Shown here: positions 1 to 10,003 of the stretch, piece by piece
How positions within the stretch are numbered: position 1 is the first letter of the stretch
Layout of the letters: the number at the start of each line of letters is the position of its first letter
The notes under the pieces: model-generated
What the model was told of the DNA's origin: nothing
What the model saw: only the letters and a program-made list of their open reading frames with translations
Database searches by the model: none
NCBI GenBank assembly: GCA_009760855.2
Contig: WPIO01000042.1
Coordinates: forward strand, 91,001 to 155,000
Source: Cristatella mucedo
Lineage: Eukaryota; Bryozoa; Phylactolaemata; Cristatellidae
Reading direction: 5' to 3'
DNA: 64,000 nucleotides
Translations under genes and position numbers: made by a program

Positions 1-566
1 CTTGGCCTGGTAGGGGAGTAGATCTGAGAGATAGGCTGAAGCTAAAAAATGAAGTGACCTAAAAGTGAGTGAAAAAACTTTGAAGTCGATCCGTTGCTTG
101 ATTGGTAGCCAGTGCAGGTCGGCGAGAAGTGGTGTGATGTGGCAACTGCGACGCTCACGACAGACAAGCCTAGCTGCTGGGTTTTCCACTAGCTGTAATC
201 GCCTGATTGCACATGCCGGTAGGCAAGCAAGCAGCGAGTTACAGAAGTCAAGTCGGGATGACACAAATGCATGGACCAACTTGGACGTGGTATCCTTATC
301 TAAACAAGCCCGAATTTCAGCAATACTATGTAGCTGAAAGTAGGCAGATTTGACTGTGGAGCTGATATGGTCGTCTAACGAGAGGTCACTTTGGAACATG
401 ACACCTAGATTTCGAGCTGATTCAACAGGAGATATGCTGGCAGAGCCAATTTTGAGCGTCAGCCTTTCCAATTTCTGAATCAGACTGGGTTTTCCCATAA
501 CTAGTAAGTTAGTTTTATCAAAGTTTAGTTTTAGAAAGTTTGCTACCATCCATGTGCGGATAATAA
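1..566 (-). mobile_element. LINE-I fragment (L2-clade non-LTR retrotransposon), 5'-truncated, runs off left edge
   Basis: Read on the minus strand, this is the reverse-transcriptase C-terminal region of the repeat family seen best at 34.0-35.4 kb. It starts near the block after the FYADD motif (leading into a KLNDDKT-like stretch) and continues through the SKLVHAF and [11 protein letters not shown]-type blocks. The frame is broken. Its high-coordinate end abuts the ATT-repeat tail of the next copy at about 568. It cannot encode a working protein. Confidence 0.8.
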
Positions 567-567
567 T

Positions 568-1512
568 AATAATAATAATAATTCACTTGATAAAGCGCCC
601 TCAGAGAACTTAATCTCTCTCTAGGCGCTTTACATTTACTGTAAAATGAAACGCCATTGAATGGTAAGTAAAATCATGCTTGAAAAAAATAAACGAAATG
701 AATAATATGGTTAGGGGTGACATGCACAGGGTCAGCATGCAAATGTGGTTAGTGGCAGCATGCACAGTGTCAGCACGCATAAGCACATCAAGGACGAATC
801 ACAGGGACCCACTAAATGCTGTCCTAAATAGGTGTGTTTTTAGGTTCCTTTTAAATGTGGTCAGGTCAGGGGATGTTCTGATGCAGGTCGGGAGGGAGTT
901 CCAGGCTTTGGGAGCATACAAACTAAATGCACGGTCTCCAAAGGATTTAAGGTTTGTATGAGGTATTCCTAGACTGTTGGATTCCGAAAAGCGGGTGGTA
1001 CGATGCTTGGCCTGATGGGGTAGTATATCTGAAAGATAGGCTGGAGCCATAGAATGAAGGGACCTAAAAGTGAGCGACAAAACCTTGAAGTCAATCCGTC
1101 GCTTGACTGGTAGCCAGTGCAGGTCGGCGAGAAGTGGAGTAATGTGGCAACTGCGACGCTCACGACAGACAAGCCTAGCTGCAGAGTTTTGCACCAGCTG
1201 CAATCGCCTGATCGCACATGCTGGTAGGCCAGTAAGCAGTGAGTTGCAGAAGTCGAGACGGGATGTCACGAATGCATGGACCAACTTGATGTCATCAATA
1301 CATGCAACAAGTGAGTTGAGAGAATTTGATGTGCTCGAAGGCTGGAAGGGATCAAAGCAAAGGTACAACTGAGTGTCATCCGCATAGAAGTGAAAGCCTA
1401 GATTGTGCTTGGCAATCACATCAGCAAGAGGCAGAGTATAAACCGTGAAAAGAACTCGACCTAGCACGGAGCCCTGAGGTACCTCATATTTAACAGGTAC
1501 CTTGTGCAAGCA
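568..1512 (-). mobile_element. LINE-I copy with internal deletion, (ATT)n tail at 568-582
   Basis: On the minus strand 1509-799 is a 236-codon open frame with [53 protein letters not shown] and AWNSLPT blocks, diagnostic of L2-clade reverse transcriptases. Compared with the 34-kb copy, the protein jumps from CIDDI straight to KLVHAF, an in-frame deletion of roughly 290 bp. The 3' UTR follows (799 down to 583) with the family's GCGCTTTATCAAGTG-like end and an ATT microsatellite. Truncated at its 5' end. Confidence 0.88.
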
Positions 1513-2574
1513 GGTCGATTTGTTTTACTCCCCTCCAGAATTGTGCAGCCCATTTCCATGGCTCGCGGGGCGCCCGCCAAACGGCTGGGTACGAACTGCA
1601 GTACATAGGAATATGATACATTACATTAGATAATACATGAAGATATAAGGTGAGATAATTAACAGTAATAGAAATAGAAGCGAAGTGACTTTTACTTTAG
1701 CTGAGCCGATTTGTCCTGGCAAAGGTCATAGTGGCATGTCTCTCTTCCGATCACGACAAACCTCTTAAAGAAAATAGTATAGTGCACGTGTTATGGGCCA
1801 CCTTCTGGGCGGCAGCCACAGATTGCCAAGAGGGAGACAGCGAGGCTGCCTTGGAAAATGCTACGGACAGAAATAGTTCGGGGGAATGGCTGGCAGTACC
1901 TGCGTTCCACGTGCTTGACCCATTTGAATAAACGTCCTCAGTGAAATCGTTCGTTAGCCGGCGACTGCTGCTTTGCCTCTGTGCTGCTGCCACTGCTGTG
2001 GCTGCTGCTGCCGAGTCGAAACTATTTTTGCTGCCGCGTTGAAGCAGTTGTTGCTGCTGCATAGGTGCTATCTTTGAGCAGCTGCGAATTCTCACTAAGA
2101 CCTCACTTCTGCCTCTGCTTAGTAAGCTCCAGCCGTGCAAAGGAGAGGGGGTGGCATACCAGTATCGCTTGATCAGACGGTGTACCACACCCCTCCACGA
2201 TATTCAGATGTACTGCTACAAATATTGACAGCTCAGCAATTCACTTTCTTTCCTAGATAAATGGTTCCACGAGTCGCAGCTTTTGCTTCCCATAAAGATG
2301 TAGCACTATAAGAAATTTGCCAACAGCCCGAAACGTACTTGGCCTGCATCAAATGAGTATTTAACTAGAATGTTTTTATTTCACAGCTCAAACCATAAAG
2401 TAAAGGTCGTTGATGATAATTATAAAAATAAGAATAACACATTTTTAGAGCACCCTAAGAGAACTAAATATCTTTCTACTCACATAGCTTATACTGATTT
2501 TGCACTAGTATGGCTGTTATTAAAGCAGGCTACCACTTGTTCTGCCATGCACGACAACTCAAACTTGCTTTCAG
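1513..2574. other. Intron or intergenic sequence, nothing recognised
   Basis: No convincing exon, repeat family or RNA gene was recognised here. Opposing short open frames at 1731-1931 (+) and 2188-1751 (-) have no recognisable motif. If the exon at 2575 is real, this is intronic sequence of the chloride channel gene. Confidence 0.4.
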
Positions 2575-2663
2575 AAAAAAGGAAGTCCTTTCCACGCCAC
2601 AAGCTTCTGAAGAGTTTGACTTACATGGAGGAGTTTGCCTATGACTCAGCGGAGGAGGACGAG
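2575..2663 (+). CDS. Tentative exon of ClC-2-like chloride channel (linker before CBS2)
   Basis: An AG acceptor at 2573-2574 and a GTGCGT donor at 2664 delimit 89 nt. Read with a one-base carry-in, it encodes a basic then acidic segment ending MEEFAYDSAEEDE, and it ends in phase 0. The next recognised exon (4924) also starts in phase 0, so the frames join: the acidic end leads into RIRREEERLNEK. In ClC-1/ClC-2 channels the cytosolic linker between the two CBS domains is poorly conserved and often charged, so homology cannot confirm this exon. The acceptor polypyrimidine tract is weak. The frame is also open upstream, so the 5' boundary is uncertain. Confidence 0.42.
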
Positions 2664-3436
2664 GTGCGTACAGCTGGGATCATAGCCTCTTCCTTCACTG
2701 TGTAGTTTCCATAGCCAAAACTGGAAGTTCCATCTTGTGCCAACTAAGATAGCAAATCAAAATGAATCGTATTTGCTTTATAAATTAGCAGCGTATCAGA
2801 AAAGGCTGTCTTGAAATAGACAGTTTTAATTTTATTTGACTAAGCCACAAAAGGTGGTGAACAGATACTCTATCGATAGATTCTGACTCAGATTAGCCAG
2901 GATTTTTTAGGCTACTTGTTAAGCCACTTACTAGCAATCAACATAAAACGCTATATCATCCAAATCTGCTGAGTCCTCTTACTTGTCGATCTACTTTTTC
3001 TAGCATCGCATTTTTTTTTGCTTTATCATTGGCTTTCCTCTGGATTTTACGTCTCCCCTAATAAATTCTTTTAGCAGCACTCCTAGATTGATGCCTAACT
3101 CTTTGATCATTGGCTACACGAACATGCAAATCCTCATGGAGGTGAATGCATGCGTCGTAAGCCAAAAGCGGAACTATAGAAACGCCAGAGTAAATTTCCT
3201 CTTAACTAACCTGCCATATTAAGCTGTGCGAGCTCGTGTTTGTGTTTTCAGTCTTTCGTGCATGGACTTCTGCAGATGATCCCCTTTTGTCATCAGTCAT
3301 GCACGTCTTGCCCGACTTCTTGTGTGACCGCAGTGGGGACGAAACCCGTGAACGATTCGTGCCTAAAGGGCAGATTTTTTGCGGCTGCTGCTGCTTTGTA
3401 GGAGCCGTTAGAGTCGTTGCCTTCAGCTTCATATTA
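2664..3436 (+). other. Intron sequence of the ClC gene, nothing recognised
   Basis: AT-rich sequence between the tentative linker exon and a LINE copy. No conserved exon, hairpin or repeat was identified. Confidence 0.4.
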
Positions 3437-4203
3437 TTGCTGAAATTCGGGCTTGTTTAGATAAGGATACCACGTCCAAGTTGGTCCATGCATTCGTGAC
3501 ATCCCGATTTGACTTCTGGAACTCACTGCTTACTGGCCTACCAGCATGTGCAATCAGGCGATTGTAGCGGGTGCAAAACTCCGCAGCTAGGCTTGTTTTT
3601 CGTGAGCGTCGCAGTTGCCACATTACACCACTTCTCGCCGATCTGCAGTGGCTACTAGTCAAGCAACTGATCGACTTTAAGGTTTTGTCACTCACTTTTA
3701 GGTCCCTTCATTCTTTGGCTCCACCCTATCTATCAGATCTACTCCCCCACCAGGCCAAGCATCGTATACCTGCTTTTCGGTATCCAACTGTTTATCAATA
3801 CCTCGTACAAACCTTAAATCCTTTGGAGACCGTGCATTTAGTTTGTATGCTCCCAAAGCCTGGAACTCCCTCCAGACCTGCGTCAGAACATCCCCGGACT
3901 TGACCACATTTAAAAAGAACTTAGAAGCACACCTATTTAGGACATTTAGTGAGTCCCTGTGATTCGTCGTTCACGTGCTTATGCGGGCTGACGCTGTGAT
4001 GCTGCCACTAACCACATTTGCATGCTGACCCTGTGCATGTCACCCCTAACCATGTTATTCATGTTGTTTATCAAGCATGATAATACTCGCCATTTAATCG
4101 AGCTTCCCTTTGCAGCAAATGTAAAGCGCCTAGAACGAAATTGATTTCTCTGATAGCACTTTATCAAGTGCCTTATTTTTACTATTACTATTATTATTGT
4201 TAT
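3437..4203 (+). mobile_element. LINE-I copy, 5'-truncated, sense orientation in ClC intron
   Basis: On the plus strand it begins at the [16 protein letters not shown] block and carries [30 protein letters not shown]-type sequence (shown here in part). The 3' UTR carries the CATGTCACCCCTAACCATG block and the AAGCGCCTAGAACG/TTTATCAAGTG tail, then interrupted ATT repeats. A TAG and frameshifts break the frame. It is one of many 5'-truncated copies, as expected from abortive target-primed reverse transcription. Confidence 0.85.
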
Positions 4204-4923
4204 TTGTGGCACAGCCTTTAATCGGGCTCCTCCATTTGCCTCGGCGAGATGTAATGTTCTCCATGCAGCATTTCGCGTTACTGCTAGGTTTCCTATGTTG
4301 GACACTGGGGCCCCACGATGCCGGTCCAGAAATCTGTTAGTGGTGCTACTGATGAGATCGTATAGTCTCGAGTGCCCGGGTAGCTCTGCATGTGTGCAGC
4401 GACTCTCGTCAGCACTGGTTGGCTACCTGTGCTAGATCTCTTGCCTGCCTGTGCTGCCCACTGGTCACTGTCAACCTTTTTTTGCGACCTTCCTGTGACT
4501 TGCCCTGTCCCCGAAATGCCTCGCATACCTTGGAGTGTGAATCTCTTTTAATCGCTGCGTTTACTAACGACACCACACACTAGCACATTTCTCACTTGTC
4601 TGAAGTTTCTATAAACTCGTTATCAACATTTTACGACTTAGACGATGCATCAGTCGATTCCAGGTGACGATGCTGCAAATAAATAGGATTCGGAATCATG
4701 CATATAAGCTAGCGATTTCATATCCCAGGGACGTCATCGGGAAATTTCTAAATGCAATGAGCCGTCTAAGGAAACGGGTTGAACTTGATCTTTGGCGAGC
4801 TAGCCGATCATAATGGCGGCCACCCCTTTTGGGGTATTCCTCCTTTTGAAGCTTCACCCCCGAAATAATGTGAATTGTATCGCTAATGTCACTTGATTTT
4901 GTGCCGTACTTTTTTCTCCATAG
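4204..4923 (+). other. ClC intron, nothing recognised
   Basis: No repeat family or exon was recognised up to the pyrimidine-rich acceptor (TTTTTTCTCCATAG) at 4910-4923. Confidence 0.45.
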
Positions 4924-5028
4924 CGGATTCGCCGGGAGGAGGAGCGGCTGAATGAAAAGATTGACATTGCCGGCCTGCAGATTGACCAGGCGCCGTTCCA
5001 GCTCAGCGAGAAGACATCCCTTCATAAG
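4924..5028 (+). CDS. ClC-type chloride channel exon: start of second CBS domain
   Basis: Thirty-five codons, phase 0 at both ends, with acceptor CCATAG and donor GTGTCT. The peptide includes EEERLNEKIDIAG, then QIDQAPFQLSEKTSLHK. This matches the start of CBS2 in ClC-1/ClC-2 channels, where the hallmark is IDPAPFQL followed by ERTSLHK. ClC-2 is a plasma-membrane, voltage- and pH-gated chloride channel working as a homodimer; its paired cytosolic CBS domains modulate gating and can bind nucleotides. The transmembrane domain exons must lie to the left of the window. Confidence 0.88.
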
Positions 5029-5419
5029 GTGTCTGATATTGTCCAGCTGCGTCTTCTTTCTTGACTCGTTGCCAGTTTTGGAGGGAGGGAGTCCTGAGAG
5101 TGACTCGGATATAGCCCCACTGAGCTCGCTTGCTTCTCATATGGGCAAGTACCTGTGTTCAGCAGAACCTATAACGTCGGAGGAGGACCGGGCTGTTCAC
5201 TGAGCCGCTATAGCTGCGACGATTCCACGGCTGCAATGAATAGTGCCAGGACAAGCACCAAAAAAGTTGACTTTCGCTTCGCTACTACATCCGGCCGGCT
5301 AGAAGCTGGGATCGGGCTATCTGACATTACTTGGCCTCACTATCTCTATTCCATTCTCTCGCTGGCTACTAAAAGCGTTAGCAGGGTGCCTTCATGACAC
5401 TACGCTCTTTTTTGTTCAG

Positions 5420-5506
5420 GTTCACTCCCTGTTCGTGCTGCTGAGGCTCAGCCAAGCGTATGTGACCAACTTCGGCCGTCTGGTGGGCATCGTGACCATC
5501 AAAGAG
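5420..5506 (+). CDS. ClC-type chloride channel exon: CBS2 core
   Basis: Twenty-nine codons, phase 0 at both ends; acceptor TTTTTGTTCAG, donor GTAAAA. The peptide starts VHSLFVLLRLSQAYVT and ends NFGRLVGIVTIKE. Family members read HTLFSLLGLDHAYVT followed by GRLIGIVTLKE, so the AYVT and GRL-GIVT-KE blocks that build the CBS2 fold are intact. It directly continues the exon at 4924-5028. In vertebrate ClC-2 the next residues are LRKAI; here they differ (see the exon at 6020). Confidence 0.9.
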
Positions 5507-5589
5507 GTAAAACTTCTTAGTAGCTTCGCACTCGATCTCTCTCTCTCTCGCTCGCTTGCTCTCTTTCACTCTCTGTCCCTATCTTTCGC

Positions 5590-5644
<55 letters not shown>

Positions 5645-6019
5645 TTCTCGATTGCGATTGGTCGACACGTGTTTCGTGCGAGCGCCTCGGATCCTGTGCA
5701 GCCTAATGAAGGGAGTCGCAGGTTGGCCCCGACTCTCTTTTCCCCTCCGGTAGCCCCAGCCAGCTCGTTCGATCGGCCCTTGCCACACCAGTTTGACTCC
5801 GCTGCTTCGCTGTCCTGCGAGCCACCCTAGCTCGGTCGTTGGACCGCTTAGAGCTCTCTAACCCGGCACAGTCTCGTTCGCCGTCGCGTCGCGGGCTCGC
5901 GGGCCGATCTTCCGGCCGCGGCCGACGGGCCTCTCTCGCACGAAACGCAGGCTCGCTCGGCTCCTGCACTCGAGAGCGACGCCCAGGCGCCGCCGCACCA
6001 CCACCGCCGCTCATTGCAG
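5507..6019 (+). other. ClC intron with (CT)n microsatellite
   Basis: A short intron. CT repeats fill about 5536-5645 (interrupted, then a pure run at 5595-5639), followed by GC-rich sequence leading to the TCATTGCAG acceptor at 6011-6019. Confidence 0.6.
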
Positions 6020-6148
6020 GTGCAGACGGAGCTCGGCGACCCCTCGGTGCACGAGGCGCCTCGACCGATGAAGCTCTTCGGCAAGACGGCGTCGGCGACC
6101 ATCGGAGGAGGCGACCGAGGCATGTCCATCGTCGTCAGCGGCAGCTGA
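6020..6148 (+). CDS. Probable last exon of ClC-type chloride channel
   Basis: After TCATTGCAG the phase-0 frame gives 42 codons and a TGA at 6146-6148. The peptide starts VQTELGDPSVHEAP and ends GDRGMSIVVSGS. Phase agrees with the donor at 5507. Known ClC-2 C-termini after CBS2 begin LRKAI and are then variable, so this tail is not alignable and rests on splice phase, an in-frame stop and the downstream poly(A) signal. A missed exon carrying an LRKAI-like segment, or an alternative last exon, remains possible. Confidence 0.6.
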   Translation: MQTELGDPSVHEAPRPMKLFGKTASATIGGGDRGMSIVVSGS

Positions 6149-6510
6149 TTTCGTCCGTGGTCCTACGCAGCCACCCGCCCGCCCCACCACGCTCTCGCTC
6201 GGTCAGTTACCGGCAGCTGAGCGTGGCTGCAACCTCTGATAGCCACTACACCCCGCCTATCGGCTCGGTGGTGGCGTGCTCGTTCGCTTCTGCAGACCGG
6301 ACGTGGATTCAGAGCTCGCTGCCGGTGCAGCAATTTGTACCAGCATCGGCGCCCTCGTTCGAGCTGAGGCGACTTCGGACCGCGACCTGACGACCGGGCG
6401 AGCACGTAACGAGGATGATGACGACGGGCGAACTCATCCTGCCTAACCCGACCCCGCCTATGCAGCATGCCATGCAGGGCTGTATTAATAAAAATAGCTT
6501 AAGATAGCGG
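6149..6510 (+). other. Probable 3' UTR of the ClC gene
   Basis: GC-rich sequence after the TGA, leading to the AATAAA at 6487-6492. Several overlapping open frames here on both strands look like base-composition artefacts. Confidence 0.5.
6487..6492 (+). promoter_or_regulatory. Poly(A) signal AATAAA for the ClC gene
   Basis: Canonical hexamer about 340 bp after the proposed stop. A SINE fragment begins about 45 bp further on. Confidence 0.55.
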
Positions 6511-6536
6511 TGCTGCACCGAGAGCTTCCTGCAGCG

Positions 6537-6640
6537 AGTGATTCTTTACCGATGCTGCAAGCGGTGATGATAGCCATAAAGGCTCTTCTGTCGCTATACA
6601 AAAGAGGCTGAAGAATCAGCTAGTATTTTTTTAGCTTTGC
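6537..6640 (+). mobile_element. SINE 3' fragment
   Basis: Contains the family's body and tail: GATTCTTTACCGATGCTG, CAAGCGGTGATGATAGCC, then TCGCTATACAAAAGAGGCTG. The 5' tRNA-like head is missing. The same sequence follows a complete pol III promoter at 19357-19543. Confidence 0.75.
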
Positions 6641-7238
6641 CAAAAGGCGGCGAGGGAAACTGTTTAAAGATTTGGCGAAAGCTTTGGCGCCCGCTGGCGT
6701 GTCCCACCTCCTCGTTTTTCTAGTTGGAGAGCGGGTCTTCTGGAAAGATTGCGTGGGATGCGAGGTGGATTGCAACTTTAAATGATAGACTGTGCTGCAA
6801 TGGGTGAACATTTTCACGGGCGCTGCTACAAGGACGACTGTTCGAATGACTATTCAAAATGACTATTCAGTCATTAATTTCAAACAAATTTAGTAGGTTT
6901 ACAGTGGCGATCGCTGTAGCACTACTCGTCGCATGCGCGCAAGCGGCACCGATTGGCGGCCATTATTTTCGCCTCTCACATGAGATCAAGCGCAGCCGTC
7001 ATTGAGGCCGAAGGATTTCACGATCTGGTCTGGTCCTCGGAAGACGATTTTTTTGCGCCTCACTTCTCGTACGTTTGGCCAATAATGCTACTGTCTCAGC
7101 CTAAGTATGTAACCTGTGCCTACGTAAACTACTTTACCCGCTTTAAAGTTCTAGCGACCGTTCAGGCGTTCGAGGGCGTCGTCGTCGGAGGCACTCGGGG
7201 GTCATGTGACGACTAGGGCGGCTGCAGTGGGATCTTCG
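6641..7238. other. Intergenic, nothing recognised
   Basis: No coding motif or repeat family was recognised between the SINE fragment and the hairpin at 7239. Confidence 0.4.
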
Positions 7239-7285
7239 CGACGAGCCTCCCTGAGCGACGGGCCGCCGCTCAGGGAGGCTCGTCG
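7239..7285. repeat. Perfect 19-bp inverted repeat (hairpin)
   Basis: Left arm 7239-7257 (CGACGAGCCTCCCTGAGCG) is the exact reverse complement of 7267-7285, with a 9-nt GC-rich spacer. The stem is strongly GC-rich and would be very stable in RNA or single-stranded DNA. Confidence 0.95.
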
Positions 7286-7979
7286 TGTCCAGGCGGGGAC
7301 TTTATGCCTCGACGTTTTTCACCCACTTCGGACTTCCCCGAGCCGCTTCTCTGGGCGAGGAATGCAAAACTTGGGCCAACTTCGAAAAATGTCAGCCATG
7401 CTATTTCGGACGGCTCCTTTTCTGTAAACCATTAATATGTGTCGTTATGTATGAATATTTATGCCAGAAGTCGCACATCAGACGATCGAATTGACAACGC
7501 GGACGGCAGTGTACTCGCAAGAAGCTACGCAGAAACTACTGACGGCGGCGGCCGCCCCAGAGTACATTGCAAGTTTATTACTGGGTCCGCTGTTCTGCTT
7601 TGGCGCCTTCCGCCAGAGTAGTGTGCTGTCCCGGTATAGCGGGCCCGTTAGTTATATACCTCGAAGGAGCCCTCTGCCCAGGAAGAAGCCGTGGAAGAAG
7701 CCCTCTGATAGTGGTCGGAAGCTATGCTATGAGCACCTCGTGCACCACGAATTGACGTGCAGCGATGTTTCGAAAGGACTGCAGACGCTTTCAAACATTG
7801 AGGGCAGTGGCGGCGGCTCTGCAGTCAAGGTAAACGCATAAGCTTTTTTCCTTTTAGAATTTGATATCGTATAGAACGCCTGATTTAAGAATCCTGCGCT
7901 CACAGAAGCGGCTGAAAGGTCTCCGGCAGCACTGCCCGACCGATTTATACTAGCTGACTTTGCAGCTTACTTTGCATAG
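7286..7979. other. Intergenic; unassigned open frame on + strand
   Basis: A + frame is open from about 7461 to 7841 and contains a possible donor (GTCAAG|GTAAAC) near 7829. The peptide has no recognisable domain. Listed only so the stretch is accounted for. Confidence 0.25.
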
Positions 7980-8125
7980 CGACAGAAAAGCCTTAAAAGG
8001 CTATCAACGCCGCTTGCAGCGGCTATAAAGAATCGCCCGCAGCAGGATTTGAGCCAACGTCCTCGGGGCCGAGGTCGTTAAATGCGACTGCCTTGGTGCC
8101 TAGTGTGCGCGCCATCGCGGCTCAC
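7980..8125 (-). mobile_element. tRNA-derived SINE
   Basis: Minus-strand copy of the SINE family. The box B region (GGATTTGAGCC on the plus strand, reverse complement of the GGTTCGAATCC-type box) and the cleaved-tail sequence AGCGACAGAAAAGCC are visible, with a tRNA-like head near 8085-8125. Confidence 0.75.
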
Positions 8126-8899
8126 CACTCGCACCTCTTATCTGTACGCACCTAAGTACGTATTCGTGCGTGCGCGCACAATCCTTGCGGCTCACACTGT
8201 CTGCTGCTGCTGCCTCCCTCTCCGCGAAAGCGTTCAGGAGTTACAGGTTAAAGTCGCCGAATGAGAAAGCGCTCGGATAATAAGAGAATAGTGAGACGTA
8301 AATTGTGGAACTCAACATTGCACCCGACCTCTGCGCGCGCGCCGACAACCCACGCGGGACAAGGCGCCGCTCACTGGCGCGGGCGCCCGGTTTGCCGAGT
8401 GCGCCGCTGATTTCGCGAGACAGCGATAACCGACGGACGGATGCAGGCATGGAGCTGCCACCGTCGTCCTCGACATTTTAGCGCACAAACAATATGCCAC
8501 TGAATTAGTCAAGCGACAAAGTTAGAGGGTGGGCGGAACGACCGACGTTTGAAAAGAGATACAATAAAGAAGATCAGATAGTGTCATTTCTAACAATGGG
8601 CTGAGATAGAACCTGCATCTAAAGGGGCGAGATCGGCAGGATATTTTATTTATTGGTGCAAGATTCTCTTGCACGGTGCAAGACTCACTGATAATGCAAA
8701 ATAATAGTACATTATTGATAATACTTATTGAGTTCATTCGATGCGAGCACTTGAAGAGCGGTCGTTCATCTATTGCATGTCAGACAGAATTTTCGTTGTA
8801 CAGGCTGGCTCAGGTTGTTGTAAACGCAGTGCGCGGCTCCCACATCCGGACAGACTTGGGCCGCAAACAGCACTCGTAACGACGCTAGTCTCAGCTGGC
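8126..8899. other. Intergenic, nothing recognised
   Basis: Mixed composition. Short overlapping frames occur on both strands without identifiable domains. Confidence 0.35.
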
Positions 8900-9100
8900 A
8901 AAAATAATAATAATAATACACTCGATAAAGCGCCCTCAGAAAACTCAATCTCTTTCTAGGTGCTTTATATTTGCTGCAAAGGAAACACAATCGAAGGGTG
9001 AGTGATATCATGCTTGATAAGCACCATGAATAGCATGGTTGGGGGTGATACGCACAGGGTCAGCATGAAAGTATGGTTAGTGGCAGCATGCACAGCTCGC
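8900..9100 (-). mobile_element. LINE-I 3' tail
   Basis: AATAATAATAATA followed by the reverse complement of the family's GCGCTTTATCAAGTG end, then the 3' UTR block with CATGCTTGATAAGCACC and GGTTGGGGGTGATACG. Only the last ~200 bp of the element are present. Confidence 0.85.
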
Positions 9101-9236
9101 TGACGCGCGACGAATACTGGCGACACCTGAACCTTGTTTCATGGCTATTGACTTGAGCGTGCAGCGCAAATGCACGCAGAAACGCCTCCGACAGTAGCGG
9201 CACACGGCAGCGATGAAGGATGCTCATACTGTAAAA

Positions 9237-9425
9237 CAGCGGTGGCTCTCAACCTGTGGGTCGCGACCCCTTTGGGGGTCGAATGACCTTTCACATGGGT
9301 CGCCTAAGACCATCGGAAAATACGCATTTCCACATTTAGCGCACAATTATTTTCTGTTTGGGCGTCACCCCAACATGAGGAACTGTATTAAAGGGTATCG
9401 GCATTCGGAACGTTGAGAACCATTG
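9237..9425. mobile_element. Non-autonomous hAT transposon resembling SPIN/URR1-type elements
   Basis: The left end reads CTCAACCTGTGGGTCGCGAC, then CCCTTTGGGGGTCGAATGAC, then GGGTCGCCTAAGACCATCGG. The right half contains ACATGAGGAACTGTATTAAA and ends CGTTGAGAACCATTG. Terminal inverted repeats of the CAGTGGTTCTCAACC type are recognisable at both ends, though mutated. Imperfect 8-bp target duplications flank it: CTGTAAAA (9229-9236) and CTTTAAAG (9426-9433). 8-bp duplications are characteristic of hAT transposition. The interior is 189 bp with no transposase, so it is a MITE-like derivative. SPIN and URR1 elements in vertebrates carry nearly the same terminal sequence, as I remember them. Assignment is from memory, not from a search. 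Confidence 0.85.
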
Positions 9426-9433
9426 CTTTAAAG

Positions 9434-9915
9434 CAGCAAGTCTATATCCACACCATAGAGGTCTATCTGACAGCAACGGGAGACTTACAGGTGTTCAAAC
9501 AATGACCGCAACTTATATCAACGGCTTCATAGCGTAGAGCTCAAATCAGCTCAAATGCCAATTCCAACTCCGGAAGCACAACTCACTGCTAACTTAATGG
9601 CATCGGCTTTAAAGCAGCCTTCGGCCATAGATTATCTCATAATTAGGTCATAGCCGTTGCAAAGGAGGGACCCCGAATAATGACTATCAGTCATAATTCG
9701 GCTGACTCAGCACGCCACCGTTTCGAGGTCGGGGCCCCCGCTCTGGATCCGTCACTGTTTCTGACCCTTCACGGCAATAACAACTCCCAAAAATAGAAAT
9801 ATCTAAGGAGAATTAACATCTCTCTTTCAGCACTTTATACGTGCTGGAAGGAAAGAGAGCCAATTGGTCAGTGTTAATGCGAAAAAATCGATCACCCACG
9901 ATGTCTTACTCCAAT
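9434..9915. other. Intergenic, nothing recognised
   Basis: No repeat family, exon or RNA gene was recognised. Confidence 0.4.
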
Positions 9916-10003
9916 TACTTTGCAGCAAATGTAAGAGCCTAGAGAGAGAGAGATTAAGTTCTCTGAGGGCGCTTTATTAGGTGCATTATTATTATTATTA
10001 TTA
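9916..10003 (+). mobile_element. LINE-I 3' end (last ~90 bp)
   Basis: TTTGCAGCAAATGTAAGAGC, then AGATTAAGTTCTCTGAGG, GCGCTTTATTAGGTGC and ATT repeats: the terminal hairpin-like block and tail of the LINE-I family. Confidence 0.8.

Noticed and set aside
5839-6390. 183-codon frame overlapping the ClC last exon
   Set aside because: A different frame from the phase-compatible exon, with arginine/proline-rich low-complexity content; best explained by GC composition.
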